Shown here: positions 35,916 through 43,045 of the stretch, one piece after another
Position numbering within the stretch: position 1 is the first letter of the stretch
Layout: each line of letters begins with the position of its first letter
Assembly: GCF_003285005.1 (NCBI RefSeq)
Contig: NZ_QMFA01000016.1
Coordinates: 255-64,254 of the forward strand
Direction of reading: 5' to 3'
DNA from: Paenibacillus sp. YN15
GTDB taxonomy: Bacteria > Bacillota > Bacilli > Paenibacillales > NBRC-103111
Length of the DNA: 64,000 nt
Notes under the pieces: generated by a model
Told to the model about the DNA's origin: nothing
What the model saw: only the letters and a program-made list of their open reading frames with translations
Database searches by the model: none
Position numbers and translations under genes: made by a program

Positions 35916-36318
35916 AGGGAAAACAAGGAGCGGAGTGTTCAGGGGAATGGGTTTTGAGCCGCGCTGCTGCCCTGATGGGGAGAGGCCTTGAGGGGCAAGG
36001 GGTTAGCTTGGCTGGGCATTTGCACTTGGCCCGCCCTGACCTGCACTTTCGTTCTAGGGCAGAAGCCGTGCGGCTGAGGGCAGCTCCAGGGCAGCCGAAA
36101 AGCCTTGCTCGTCTAGGAAGAGCGGCAAGGGCGGCTGTTTGGCCGACCAGTGGGCAGAGTGGTGAAGAGATGTTTTTGAGCAGGCGGTGCAACCACGTTG
36201 TGCCGTCTTTTGGCGTTTTGTTGTTGACAGTGCGGCTGAGGGCGGGAGGAGAGCGGGTGAAAACCCTTGCTGGGCTTGGAAAGTGCAGGAGAACAGCTCA
36301 ACTTGAGCAGGGCAGGGT
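35916..36318. other. GC-rich non-coding block with direct repeats in unit 1
   Basis: No credible gene; a 187-codon plus-strand frame here has Arg/Leu/Gly bias and overlaps the next gene in antisense. It contains GTGCGGCTGAGGGC twice (36068-36081 and 36230-36243), the 17-bp CCGCCCTGACCTGCACT (36031-36047) also found at 31656, and TTGACAGTGC followed by GGCTGA, also seen near 31738. The shared blocks suggest a common function in the element. Confidence 0.4.
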
Positions 36319-36585
36319 CTACAGAGGTTTGGTTTTTGACTTCCGACCGAGCTTCTTCTTCTCCAGACGAAGGCTCAGCAGTTCCAGTCGCAGTTTGGCA
36401 TCCAGGGCGAGGATGCTCTTGAGGATGACTTCAATCGCTTCCAAGTCGGGGACTTCCTCGCAGACGGAGCGCTGATCCAGGATGGCCTCCTGAGCTAACT
36501 CGCAGGTTTCAAGCTGCCGGATTAGGCGGTCTTCCGTTTCGATCAGTTTTTCGTATGCTTCTTGGCGTGCTTCGGCTACATCCAT
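36319..36585 (-). CDS. Small coiled-coil protein of unknown function
   Basis: An 88-residue highly charged protein, almost entirely helical with heptad-like Leu spacing (E-D-R-L-I-R-Q-L-E-T, then L-R-L-E-L-L-S-L-R-L-E-K-K-K-L) and a basic tail. I do not recognise a family. Its start overlaps the end of the upstream gene on the same strand, so it is the last of a three-gene minus-strand run. Confidence 0.6.
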   Translation of the reverse strand: MDVAEARQEAYEKLIETEDRLIRQLETCELAQEAILDQRSVCEEVPDLEAIEVILKSILALDAKLRLELLSLRLEKKKLGRKSKTKPL

Positions 36586-37082
36586 GGTTCTTCATCCCCT
36601 CCCGTCTGTTTTGTCGCGTCTCCTGTCTGCTGCCGTTTTGTCTCGTTCAAGAAAGGGTCCGAAAGACAGACGTACAGCAGAGAGTTGGTCAGTTCTGTTG
36701 CCCACTGGATGGCGGTCAGAACTTCGGAGCCGTGAAGGGAAGGGGCATCCGCAAAGCAGTCCTCTTCCCAGACCAACTCTGCTTTCTGTTGCTGTTCATC
36801 GACTTCAAGGAAGAAGTCCGAGCCGTCGACGTAGGGGTTCGCCTCCCAGGCGTGGGACGTCCGGAGCACGACGCGAACGCGATGGGTTGGCCTGTGGCCG
36901 TCATCAGGTATCTTGGTCAGCCCGTTGTCCTCGCCCTTCTGAAATGGTTTTGCCGCTGCTGCCATGACCCAGACGTTTGAGCCTTCGTTCGGGGGAGAGC
37001 CTTTGCGGTCGAACGTTTCCTTGAGCTTGCGGACGAGTAGTTCGTTCGCCGTCAGCTTCTTTGCGCTTGTTGGCTCAGCCAT
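36576..37082 (-). CDS. Hypothetical protein of the SCC-like element
   Basis: A 168-residue protein with no family I recognise. It has a basic N-terminal helix (about 8-30), a beta-rich centre with H-R-P-T-H-R-V-R-V-V-L-R, and an acidic region around D-F-F-L-E-V-D-E. It overlaps neighbours by 31 bases upstream and 10 bases downstream, which supports a translated, compact operon. Confidence 0.55.
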   Translation of the reverse strand: MAEPTSAKKLTANELLVRKLKETFDRKGSPPNEGSNVWVMAAAAKPFQKGEDNGLTKIPDDGHRPTHRVRVVLRTSHAWEANPYVDGSDFFLEVDEQQQKAELVWEEDCFADAPSLHGSEVLTAIQWATELTNSLLYVCLSDPFLNETKRQQTGDATKQTGGDEEPWM

Positions 37083-37453
37083 TGTTCTGCCTCCTCGTCG
37101 TGTGTTCCCGCCAGCGTGAAGAACGTCACCACAAAGTCGTTGTCAAGCAGCGCCGCGAGCCTGTACGCTTGAACCTCGCCAAGGTTCAGCTTTTCAACAA
37201 ACTCGACTGCGTGGGGGAGAGGCACGCCGCTTTCGCTGCTGAGTCCTGCAAAGTTCAAACTGCGCAGATCGTCACCCGCTTCCAGCAAGACGATGGGCCA
37301 GTGCTGGTCAAGGCGGAGCATGCCTTCCTCGTCGTCAGCCAACTCAGCCTCCAGTTTTTGAAAGAATTCGGCGATGTGCTCGACCAATGTTTTGTACGCT
37401 TCTAAAGTCCGGTGAAGCGCTTCGATATCCTGTGGGGTGTTGATGGTAATCAA
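37052..37453 (-). CDS. Hypothetical protein of the SCC-like element
   Basis: A 133-residue acidic protein, mainly helical at the N terminus (I-E-A-L-H-R-T-L-E-A-Y-K-T-L) with no recognised family. The TTG at 37453 is chosen because AGGAGGG lies 6 bases before it; the longer frame to 37645 has no ribosome site. Just upstream, positions 37477-37497 form a terminator-like hairpin on the minus strand, possibly an attenuator. First gene of the three-gene run. Confidence 0.55.
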   Translation of the reverse strand: MITINTPQDIEALHRTLEAYKTLVEHIAEFFQKLEAELADDEEGMLRLDQHWPIVLLEAGDDLRSLNFAGLSSESGVPLPHAVEFVEKLNLGEVQAYRLAALLDNDFVVTFFTLAGTHDEEAEQWLSQQAQRS

Positions 37454-37579
37454 GTTTATCCCTCCTGAAAAAGTAAAACCCCCTTGTATAAGGAGGCCCT
37501 CTATCTTGCAAAATAATAATATATATATTGAAATCATGTTAATGCGGTTCAATTGCAAACTTTCTGCTTTTTTTCCATC

Positions 37580-37605
37580 TAGTATAATGGTATAACTTAG
37601 TATAA
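37580..37605 (+). promoter_or_regulatory. Candidate promoter and operator of the Doc-type toxin gene
   Basis: TAGTATAA occurs at 37580-37587 and 37598-37605, 18 bases apart, and the first copy contains TATAAT (37583-37588), a perfect -10 box. The spacing, near two helical turns, suits a dimeric regulator. No good -35 box is seen. Confidence 0.45.
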
Positions 37606-37620
37606 AAGGGAGGTATAGCG

Positions 37621-38352
37621 ATGCGATTTCCAGATGTAGAAACAATTCTTAAAATCCATTATCAGTTGGTTGAGATGTTTATTGATGATGATGATTCAAT
37701 AAGTCCTCCGGGGCCTAAAAATGAGTCGTTACTACATTCAGCTGCATCTAGACCACATACTGGTATGGGTGGGGAAGATAAATACAATACAGTCGAAGCC
37801 AAGACGGCAGCGCTTTTTCATTCATTGATTCATAATCATCCGTTTCACAATGGTAACAAGAGAACAGCGCTTGTAAGTATGCTTGTTTCTCTGGATATGA
37901 ATTCGCGGCGGCTGGAAGCGTCAGACGACAACTTGTTTGAATTTGTTGTCTCGGTTGCTAGTCATAATCATCCGTTTGACGGAACTTCAGACGATGTAGT
38001 TGATAATATCGCAGGTTGGATTCGGCGGAACAGTGTTTCCCGTAAATACGCACCAAGTTCAATGAAAGTGACAGATTTCTTAGAAAAGTGTGCTGTCGCT
38101 GGGTGCCGAGTTAGATTGAGTGATGATGGAAGAAATCGGCTTGTTCAATCTGCTAATACTCCGAAAATTATTAAATTTGGGGTTCAAAATAAAAAGCTTA
38201 CAGGGCAAGTTGTGAAGAGATATTTAAGAGACTTGGGACTTTCAGAGGCCAGAACAGGTATTTATCTAGACGAATTTCAAGAAGGAGACATAACTCAGCA
38301 AGAATTAATGATACAATATAGAACAGTACTGAAAAGATTAGCCCATGCCTAG
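37621..38352 (+). CDS. Doc/Fic family toxin-like protein with C-terminal extension
   Basis: A 243-residue protein. Residues about 1-140 form a Fic fold with the motif H-P-F-H-N-G-N-K-R-T near residue 75, the Doc-type variant used by kinases that inactivate EF-Tu. Residues about 145-243 are an extra domain not found in Doc, starting M-K-V-T-D-F-L-E-K-C; it could be a built-in antitoxin or targeting domain. No separate antitoxin gene is adjacent. Base composition is clearly more AT-rich than the element genes to its left, so it may be recently acquired cargo. AAGGGAGGT precedes the ATG. Confidence 0.78.
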   Translation: MRFPDVETILKIHYQLVEMFIDDDDSISPPGPKNESLLHSAASRPHTGMGGEDKYNTVEAKTAALFHSLIHNHPFHNGNKRTALVSMLVSLDMNSRRLEASDDNLFEFVVSVASHNHPFDGTSDDVVDNIAGWIRRNSVSRKYAPSSMKVTDFLEKCAVAGCRVRLSDDGRNRLVQSANTPKIIKFGVQNKKLTGQVVKRYLRDLGLSEARTGIYLDEFQEGDITQQELMIQYRTVLKRLAHA

Positions 38353-38388
38353 ACTACTTACTTTTTGTATTGATCTCTTTTCGTCGGA

Positions 38389-38413
38389 GGCACCCTGTGC
38401 GCAGGGTGCCTTT
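38389..38413 (+). terminator. Terminator at the right end of unit 1
   Basis: GGCACCCTG (38389-38397), loop TGCG and CAGGGTGCC (38402-38410), then TTT. It lies directly before the right inverted repeat. Confidence 0.7.
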
Positions 38414-38458
38414 AAAACTTGCCGTTTCAGATAGCGCGGAGAACCGTATCATAAATGA
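38414..38458. repeat. Right end and attachment core of unit 1
   Basis: AAAACTTGCCGTT (38414-38426) is the exact inverted partner of 29483-29495. After 14 bases follows GAACCGTATCATAAATGA (38441-38458), a copy of the rlmH tail including its stop codon. The 39 bases 38414-38452 recur with few changes at 42715-42753 and, more worn, at 41790-41828. Confidence 0.78.
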
Positions 38459-38819
38459 TCCGAGGCTTTTTGGCATTAACCGCGTACTGGGCACGGAAAG
38501 CTGCCCCGGCCACCCAGGGCAAAGATCACAATGTAAAGTAAATTGTGCGAGGAAAAATTAATAGGGGTGATTTAATATGCACAGGACTTCCAAGAAGGCT
38601 ATCCATAGCCAAAAGCTTAATCGATAATCAAAGAGGAAAATTCACAATTCAAATTGACGGAGACTTATTTAAGTCGAGAATCTATATGCCGAAAGAACAG
38701 GAACTCGCTAAATGTGACAGAGATCACAAACTATAAAGGTATATACATTAGAATAATGATGAGTAAAGAAGTTAACAGTACCCAATAGGATACTTTGAAT
38801 AAGATAGGGGTGATATAAA
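38459..38819. other. Left part of unit 2 without a clear gene
   Basis: It begins with the putative left end. A 63-codon frame (38545-38736) runs through but has no ribosome site of its own; an ATG at 38579 with AGGGGTGA upstream gives only 16 codons. This looks like worn-down coding sequence. Confidence 0.35.
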
Positions 38820-39134
38820 ATGGCAAATGTCCACATAGAAAACAATGAGTTGCTGCTTGAAGCAAGCCTGGAGGATATTGAAACGATCGTTAAAGAGGCA
38901 GTAAAAAACATCGATCAATACAAAGAGGAAATTTCCGTCATCTATGATAAAATGCCAAAATTCGAGTATAAGCACTTTTGTTTCTATGCCTACTCCACGT
39001 ATCGCTTATTGGAAAAGGCCCTTAACTTTTCTTGCGATGAGGTGGGTCATTTCCGATTAATTGCTCCAGAAGAATTTTATTATGCATTCTTTGGTGTCAT
39101 CTCCACACTGCATCATGAACATTGTGCCAAATAA
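38820..39134 (+). CDS. Hypothetical protein, unit 2
   Basis: A 104-residue acidic protein, mostly helical, with several aromatic residues in the second half (F-C-F-Y-A-Y-S-T-Y-R-L-L) and late His and Cys residues (L-H-H-E-H-C). I do not recognise a family. AGGGGTGA precedes the ATG by 6 bases. The DUF2249 gene follows 21 bases later, so they are probably expressed together. Confidence 0.6.
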   Translation: MANVHIENNELLLEASLEDIETIVKEAVKNIDQYKEEISVIYDKMPKFEYKHFCFYAYSTYRLLEKALNFSCDEVGHFRLIAPEEFYYAFFGVISTLHHEHCAK

Positions 39135-39155
39135 GTATGTTTAGGAGGAATGAAA

Positions 39156-39389
39156 ATGGAAAACTATAAATCTACAGTAAATGCAACAGAATATCCGCCA
39201 CAAATTAAACATAAGGTTATTTTTGAAACCTTTGATGCGTTGCAATCAGGAGAAGCGATGTTGTTAATCAATGATCATGATCCCAAACCGTTATTTTTCC
39301 AATTTGGAATTGAACGGCCTAATCAATTTACATGGGAATATATTGAACAAGGACCGGTCACCTTCCGTGTAAAAATTGGACGTGTGTAA
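39156..39389 (+). CDS. DUF2249 domain protein
   Basis: A 77-residue protein matching DUF2249: P-P-Q-I-K-H-K-V-I-F-E-T-F-D-A-L, then N-D-H-D-P-K-P-L-F-F-Q-F and W-E-Y-I-E-Q-G-P. The fold is TusA-like. Members often lie near nitrogen-oxide or hemerythrin-type genes, but the function is not known. ATG at 39156 is preferred to 39150 because AGGAGG is 7 bases before it. Confidence 0.82.
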   Translation: MENYKSTVNATEYPPQIKHKVIFETFDALQSGEAMLLINDHDPKPLFFQFGIERPNQFTWEYIEQGPVTFRVKIGRV

Positions 39390-39735
39390 AAAAACGCTTG
39401 TCGTAAGCTGGCTGCCTGTTTGTCATGTCCCTCATGGATATCGTAGGGTTTTTATCCTATCCAATAGTCATCAGGTACAGCATGTGATTGTATTATCTTT
39501 CATGGGATATGAGGATGTTTACAACGTCAAACAGAAAGTAAAAACACACGAGATTCAGGATCCCTCCCTCTTATGGGGCCTTTCAGTTGTAAAGTCTCTC
39601 ATTGGTACGGAGACCCTGGAATCAGAGGATGGATATGTAAGCATCCGACCTAAACCAATGCATGAAGATGAACTCTTACCCATCGGCGAATTTCTGAAGG
39701 CTGCAGAAGAAGGGAAGTTTCTATTAAATCAGTGA
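39376..39735 (+). pseudogene. Possible remnant with a rhodanese-like segment
   Basis: An open frame of 119 codons that overlaps the end of the DUF2249 gene and has no ribosome site of its own. Part of it (M-G-Y-E-D-V-Y-N-V-K) resembles the end of a rhodanese domain, but the catalytic cysteine loop is missing. The last 55 residues are well composed and could be a genuine C terminus of a lost larger protein. Confidence 0.35.
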
Positions 39736-39766
39736 ATAAGATATGTTTGCGAATTGAAAATGGTTA

Positions 39767-39805
39767 GAAGCGATCCGTTTTATCCCGGACCGCTTCTAGC
39801 CATTT
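39767..39805 (+). terminator. Terminator after the DUF2249 region
   Basis: A stem of TAGAAGCGATCC with GGACCGCTTCTA (one mismatch) around a 10-base loop, followed by GCCATTTTT. Confidence 0.7.
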
Positions 39806-40345
39806 TTCGGTAGGTATTATTGATTATTGATCGCGTAATGGCAATCATATCCTATCCTGAAGAGGATGAGGATGAATGGGACAACGAAGAGGACTAATGA
39901 CATAAAAATGATCCGAATGGTCCCCTCACGATAGACAGTGGAAAATCAATTATTCACTGTGAATCCGAGGGGCTTTTTCATGCCTGCGAAGGCTAAGCGC
40001 TTATACTTGTGAGCCGCAGCGCAAAAATTTCGCCCAAGAGATGATATGCTGAAAAAAAAGCCACTTTAGGGTACGATGATTCCTTCTTTCAAGGAAGCCT
40101 CTTGATGATGAACGGCTGTGCCCAATTTGTGGAAGGTCAAACCAAGCCTTTTCTTTTGTAACGAATGATTGAACCGTCCACGCCGCGGCGCATTGTTCCA
40201 GAGGAACCAAGTATGAACATTAATATCTCAATTGGACTTTTATATAATCAGGATGTTGGTCAGGGGTGTAGCTCTATTCCTCTTATAGGGTATAATGCTA
40301 GTATAGACGCTTGGGCATTGATGGCGACTTGAAGAAGGAGAGCTT
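39806..40345. other. Long intergenic region before the DEAD-box gene
   Basis: Over 500 bases without a gene I can support. A 19-codon acidic frame begins at 39838 and a 69-codon minus-strand frame covers 40001-40210; neither has good support. A TATAAT at 40291-40296 could be the -10 box of the helicase gene, leaving a leader of about 45 bases. Confidence 0.4.
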
Positions 40346-41593
40346 ATGACATTTGAACAATTGCAGTTGATTCCCCCCATTATTAAAGCGATAGCCAAGG
40401 AAAATTATACACAGCCTACGCCTATACAGGAGCAAGCAATCCCGCCGGTGCTGGCAGGTCGTGACTTGTTCGGCTGCGCCCAGACGGGGACCGGTAAGAC
40501 AGCGGCTTTTTTGCTGCCGATCATTCAGTTGCTGAGCACACAGCAGGGTCGCCCGAACGGCAAGCGCGTCATCCGTTCACTGATTTTGACACCTACCCGT
40601 GAGTTGGCAATCCAGATTGCCGACAACGCTAAAGCTTACGGTTGCTTCACGAATCTGCGCTGTGGCGTGATCGTGGGCGGCGTCTCGCAGAGGGCTCAGG
40701 AGCAGTTGCTGGAGCAAGGCACGGACATTCTGATTGCGACACCGGGCCGCCTGATCGACCTGATGAACCAAGGGTTCGTCGACCTGCGTCACGTACAGAT
40801 TCTGGTGCTGGACGAAGCCGATCGGATGCTCGACATGGGATTCATTCATGATATGAAGCGGATCATAGCCAAGCTGCCGGTCAAGCGGCAGACGTTATTC
40901 TTCTCTGCGACTATGCCCCCCGAGATCATGTCCTTGGTAAACTCGTTGCTGAAGAATCCGGTGAAGATTGAGGTTACCCCTGCTTCCACAACGGTTGAGA
41001 GGATTAAGCAGATGCTCTACTATGTGGACAAGCCGAATAAACTGCTGCTGCTGATTGATCTGCTGCAGGACAAGTCCATCGCGAACGCTCTCGTGTTCAC
41101 CCGCACGAAGCACGGCGCTGACCGGTTGGTGCGCGGCTTAACGAAGGCGAAAATTACTGCGCAGGCCATTCATGGCGACAAATCGCAGAATGCCCGCCAA
41201 GCGGCGTTGAATAACTTCAAGGTCGGCGCGACCCGCCTGCTGGTGGCGACTGATATTGCGGCACGGGGTATCGACATTGAGGAACTATCGCACGTTATTA
41301 ACTATAACTTGCCGAATATACCGGAGACGTATGTCCATCGGATCGGCCGTACCGGACGTGCGGGCTTAAGTGGGATTGCGATTTCGTTTTGCGAGGACGA
41401 GGAGATTCCTTATCTGAAGGATATCGAGAAGCTGACGAAGCAGAGAATCCCGGTGATTGCCGATCATCCTTACCCAATGACGATTACGCAGCCAACACCG
41501 GCGGCGGTCGGAACGGCCAAAGCCAACCCAGCACCATCCAAGGGCGGTGCTCGCGGACATAACGGCAAAGCAGGCGGCCACCGCAGACGGTGA
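40346..41593 (+). CDS. DEAD-box ATP-dependent RNA helicase (RhlE/CshA-like)
   Basis: A 415-residue RNA helicase. Visible motifs in order: Q motif (P-T-P-I-Q), I (A-Q-T-G-T-G-K-T near residue 45), Ia (P-T-R-E-L), Ib (T-P-G-R), II (D-E-A-D near 155), III (S-A-T), IV-VI with [10 protein letters not shown] and H-R-I-G-R-T-G-R. The tail is Gly/Arg/His-rich and probably binds RNA. It would help RNA folding or decay in the cold. Codon use resembles a GC-rich host gene, unlike the AT-rich genes just before it. Confidence 0.93.
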   Translation: MTFEQLQLIPPIIKAIAKENYTQPTPIQEQAIPPVLAGRDLFGCAQTGTGKTAAFLLPIIQLLSTQQGRPNGKRVIRSLILTPTRELAIQIADNAKAYGCFTNLRCGVIVGGVSQRAQEQLLEQGTDILIATPGRLIDLMNQGFVDLRHVQILVLDEADRMLDMGFIHDMKRIIAKLPVKRQTLFFSATMPPEIMSLVNSLLKNPVKIEVTPASTTVERIKQMLYYVDKPNKLLLLIDLLQDKSIANALVFTRTKHGADRLVRGLTKAKITAQAIHGDKSQNARQAALNNFKVGATRLLVATDIAARGIDIEELSHVINYNLPNIPETYVHRIGRTGRAGLSGIAISFCEDEEIPYLKDIEKLTKQRIPVIADHPYPMTITQPTPAAVGTAKANPAPSKGGARGHNGKAGGHRRR

Positions 41594-41765
41594 TCAAATG
41601 CGGGAAGGTCAGCCGGACAATTGACCACCAGAAAAATGATTTTGGCTCTAAGTTACGAATATGAAATAAGCAGTTACTTGAAACGGATTAAGCTGTGCTG
41701 CACAAGTAGCGTCTACTTATCGTTCAACGGGAGCCGATAGCTTAACTTATCGAGATCAAAGAAAG

Positions 41766-41787
41766 GGCCATCCTTTGCGGGATGGCC
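41766..41787 (+). terminator. Hairpin before the right end of unit 2
   Basis: GGCCATCC (41766-41773) pairs with GGATGGCC (41780-41787). It lies directly before the right-end repeat, as the unit 1 terminator does. T bases after it are few. Confidence 0.6.
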
Positions 41788-41789
41788 TA

Positions 41790-41828
41790 AAAACTTGCCA
41801 TTACAGACAGCGCGGGAAACGATGTGAT
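41790..41828. repeat. Worn right-end repeat of unit 2
   Basis: AAAACTTGCCATT and GACAGCGCGG match the right ends at 38414 and 42715, but the core part (41816-41828, GAAACGATGTGAT) differs from GAACCGTATCAT at several positions. It may be a decayed junction. Confidence 0.55.
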
Positions 41829-41831
41829 TTG

Positions 41832-42665
41832 TCAAGGCGCTTCAGGATTCTTCTGGAAAGCAAAATGTGACAAAGCAAACTTCCCATCCTTGTAGCTCGC
41901 ATGGGCGTCGATGTGGCCGATGGATTGGGGGATAGCAGATTTTTCTAATATGATTTCAGCGCCAAACTGGGCCTTCAATTGTTTGTTTTCGTGTTCAAAA
42001 CGGACGATGTTACCGAAGACCAAATGGTCGCCAACTTTCCCAAACTCCGGAGATTGATAGTCTTTTAAGCTGACCGAAGCGGATGTAGAGTCGATGGAAA
42101 TTTGGCCAAACAGAACATCATTCTGCTGGATCGTCTTGAATTGGACAGCTTCGTCGAGTTGGGCATTGTAGTTTTTGAACACATGATCTTGAAAGTATTC
42201 CGGATCGGCAGGATCAATATTGATCATATGTAGTTCCTCGACGGAAATGCCGGTTCCTGAACCGATATATAGTATGACTGAAAGCTCCTGTCTACCGTCA
42301 CCATCATAATCCTCCACTTGCAAACGGGGTAGAACGCCAGTGGGTGTCATATACATCCAATCCAATTCATGGGCTTCGTCTCCAATGCGCAGGGTAACAC
42401 CATTTTCTTCACCGTAAAGGAATATTTTATGTTTTGGAATGGAAGCTATCAGTTCCTTACTTGAACCAGAATTGTTAGTAGGCGCGGCAGACGGATCGGA
42501 TGAGGATTCGGGGGAAGGCGCAATCATCTCCTGGGTGGGAACAGGCGTAGAAGAGGGATGGACCTGTTGGCTTGAACAAGCAGTCAAAATCGAACTTGCT
42601 AAAATGAACGATGACCAAAACCGGATATGAAATTCAACTCGCAAGATAGCCTCCCCATTTCGCAT
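41832..42665 (-). CDS. Secreted lipoprotein with integrin-like repeat region, paralogue of the 45.3-46.0 kb gene
   Basis: A 277-residue protein with a signal region ending in a lipobox-like S-S-I-L-T-A-C. A Ser/Pro/Thr-rich linker is followed by beta-rich sequence with D-Y-D-G-D-G-R-Q-E-L-S-V-I-L-Y-I-G-S-G-T-G, which resembles a calcium-binding FG-GAP/VCBS-type loop. The second half (F-G-N-I-V-R-F-E, then I-D-A-H-A-S-Y-K-D-G-K) matches the paralogue at 45299. Function unknown; a surface location is likely. It is the only gene between two attachment-like repeats. The frame begins at 42665; a slightly later start is possible. Confidence 0.7.
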   Translation of the reverse strand: MRNGEAILRVEFHIRFWSSFILASSILTACSSQQVHPSSTPVPTQEMIAPSPESSSDPSAAPTNNSGSSKELIASIPKHKIFLYGEENGVTLRIGDEAHELDWMYMTPTGVLPRLQVEDYDGDGRQELSVILYIGSGTGISVEELHMINIDPADPEYFQDHVFKNYNAQLDEAVQFKTIQQNDVLFGQISIDSTSASVSLKDYQSPEFGKVGDHLVFGNIVRFEHENKQLKAQFGAEIILEKSAIPQSIGHIDAHASYKDGKFALSHFAFQKNPEAP

Positions 42666-42714
42666 TTTGTTTCTCCATTAGACGATTATGGTTTGGAAAA
42701 AGTTCCATAAATAT

Positions 42715-42753
42715 CAAACCTGCCGTTACCGACAGCGCGGAGAACCGTATCAT
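42715..42753. repeat. Right end and attachment core of unit 3
   Basis: CAAACCTGCCGTTACC, then GACAGCGCGGAGAACCGTATCAT at the end: 34 of 39 bases match 38414-38452. After 42753 the sequence stops resembling the rlmH tail, so this is probably the outermost junction of the array. Confidence 0.68.
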
Positions 42754-42983
42754 CGGTAGTGGTAAAGCAGAGAATCGAGCTAAATGTTGAAGCGGCAATG
42801 CTAAGTTTGCAGGTTGGAGCTTAAATTGTTGAAGCACTCGACACATGTGGAGTGTATATCATCAATGATTTTGGAAAAATAGGGGAGTAGCGGGTGCGAA
42901 GATCAGGGCGAAGGCTCTGTCAACAACAAATACAATTAGAGCCAGGGCAGTGCGGGAACTGATTGCAACTAGTGTGATAACTT

Positions 42984-43041
42984 CGGCTGTATAAAATAAA
43001 CGACCGGAATCCGTCTATTGACGGTTCCGGTCGTTTATTTT
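42984..43041 (+). terminator. Terminator used as the intron landing site
   Basis: ATAAACGACCGGAA pairs with TTCCGGTCGTTTAT around a loop of about 15 bases, followed by T-rich sequence. The group II intron begins a few bases later. Confidence 0.75.
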
Positions 43042-43045
43042 TATA

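Larger units (their letters stand above)
29467..38458. mobile_element. SCC-like integrative element inserted at rlmH (unit 1)
   Basis: About 9 kb bounded by direct copies of the rlmH tail: 29467-29484 and 38441-38458, each reading G-E-P-Y-H-K-stop if translated, 14 of 18 bases alike. Inside each end lies the inverted repeat AACGGCAAGTTTT / AAAACTTGCCGTT. It encodes a large serine recombinase next to the rlmH end, a small companion gene, a D5-type primase/helicase, an EcsC protein, a lipoprotein, an XRE regulator, three unknown genes and a Doc-type toxin. Insertion at rlmH by a serine recombinase, end inverted repeats and a replication helicase are the defining traits of SCC elements. Confidence 0.78.
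38441..41828. mobile_element. Second SCC-like unit with DEAD-box helicase (unit 2)
   Basis: This stretch lies between the unit 1 core and the next right-end copy at 41790-41828. It carries no recombinase of its own. The sequence just after its left core (38459-38480) shares TTTTTGGC and neighbouring bases with the left end of unit 1. Cargo: a small unknown gene, a DUF2249 gene, a remnant, and a DEAD-box RNA helicase. It would need the unit 1 recombinase to move. Confidence 0.5.
41816..42753. mobile_element. Minimal SCC-like unit carrying one lipoprotein gene (unit 3)
   Basis: About 0.94 kb between two right-end repeats, with a single minus-strand gene inside. Its right end (42715-42753) is well preserved: GCGCGGAGAACCGTATCAT is identical to unit 1. 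Without a recombinase it could only be moved by another element. Confidence 0.45.
42666..43045. other. Intergenic region between unit 3 and the group II intron
   Basis: It holds the right end of unit 3 (42715-42753) and the terminator just before the intron. Between them I see no gene. Confidence 0.4.

Noticed and set aside
35912-36475. 187-codon plus-strand frame after the XRE regulator
   Set aside because: Biased to Arg, Leu and Gly, it runs antisense into a better supported gene and matches no family.
38545-38736. 63-codon frame at the left of unit 2
   Set aside because: Weak start context and no recognisable domain; kept only as a note on the gene-free stretch.
39838-39897. 19-codon acidic peptide
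   Set aside because: Too short, no ribosome site, and in a region without other coding signs.
40001-40210. 69-codon minus-strand frame before the DEAD-box gene
   Set aside because: No ribosome site and no family; probably chance or an old remnant.
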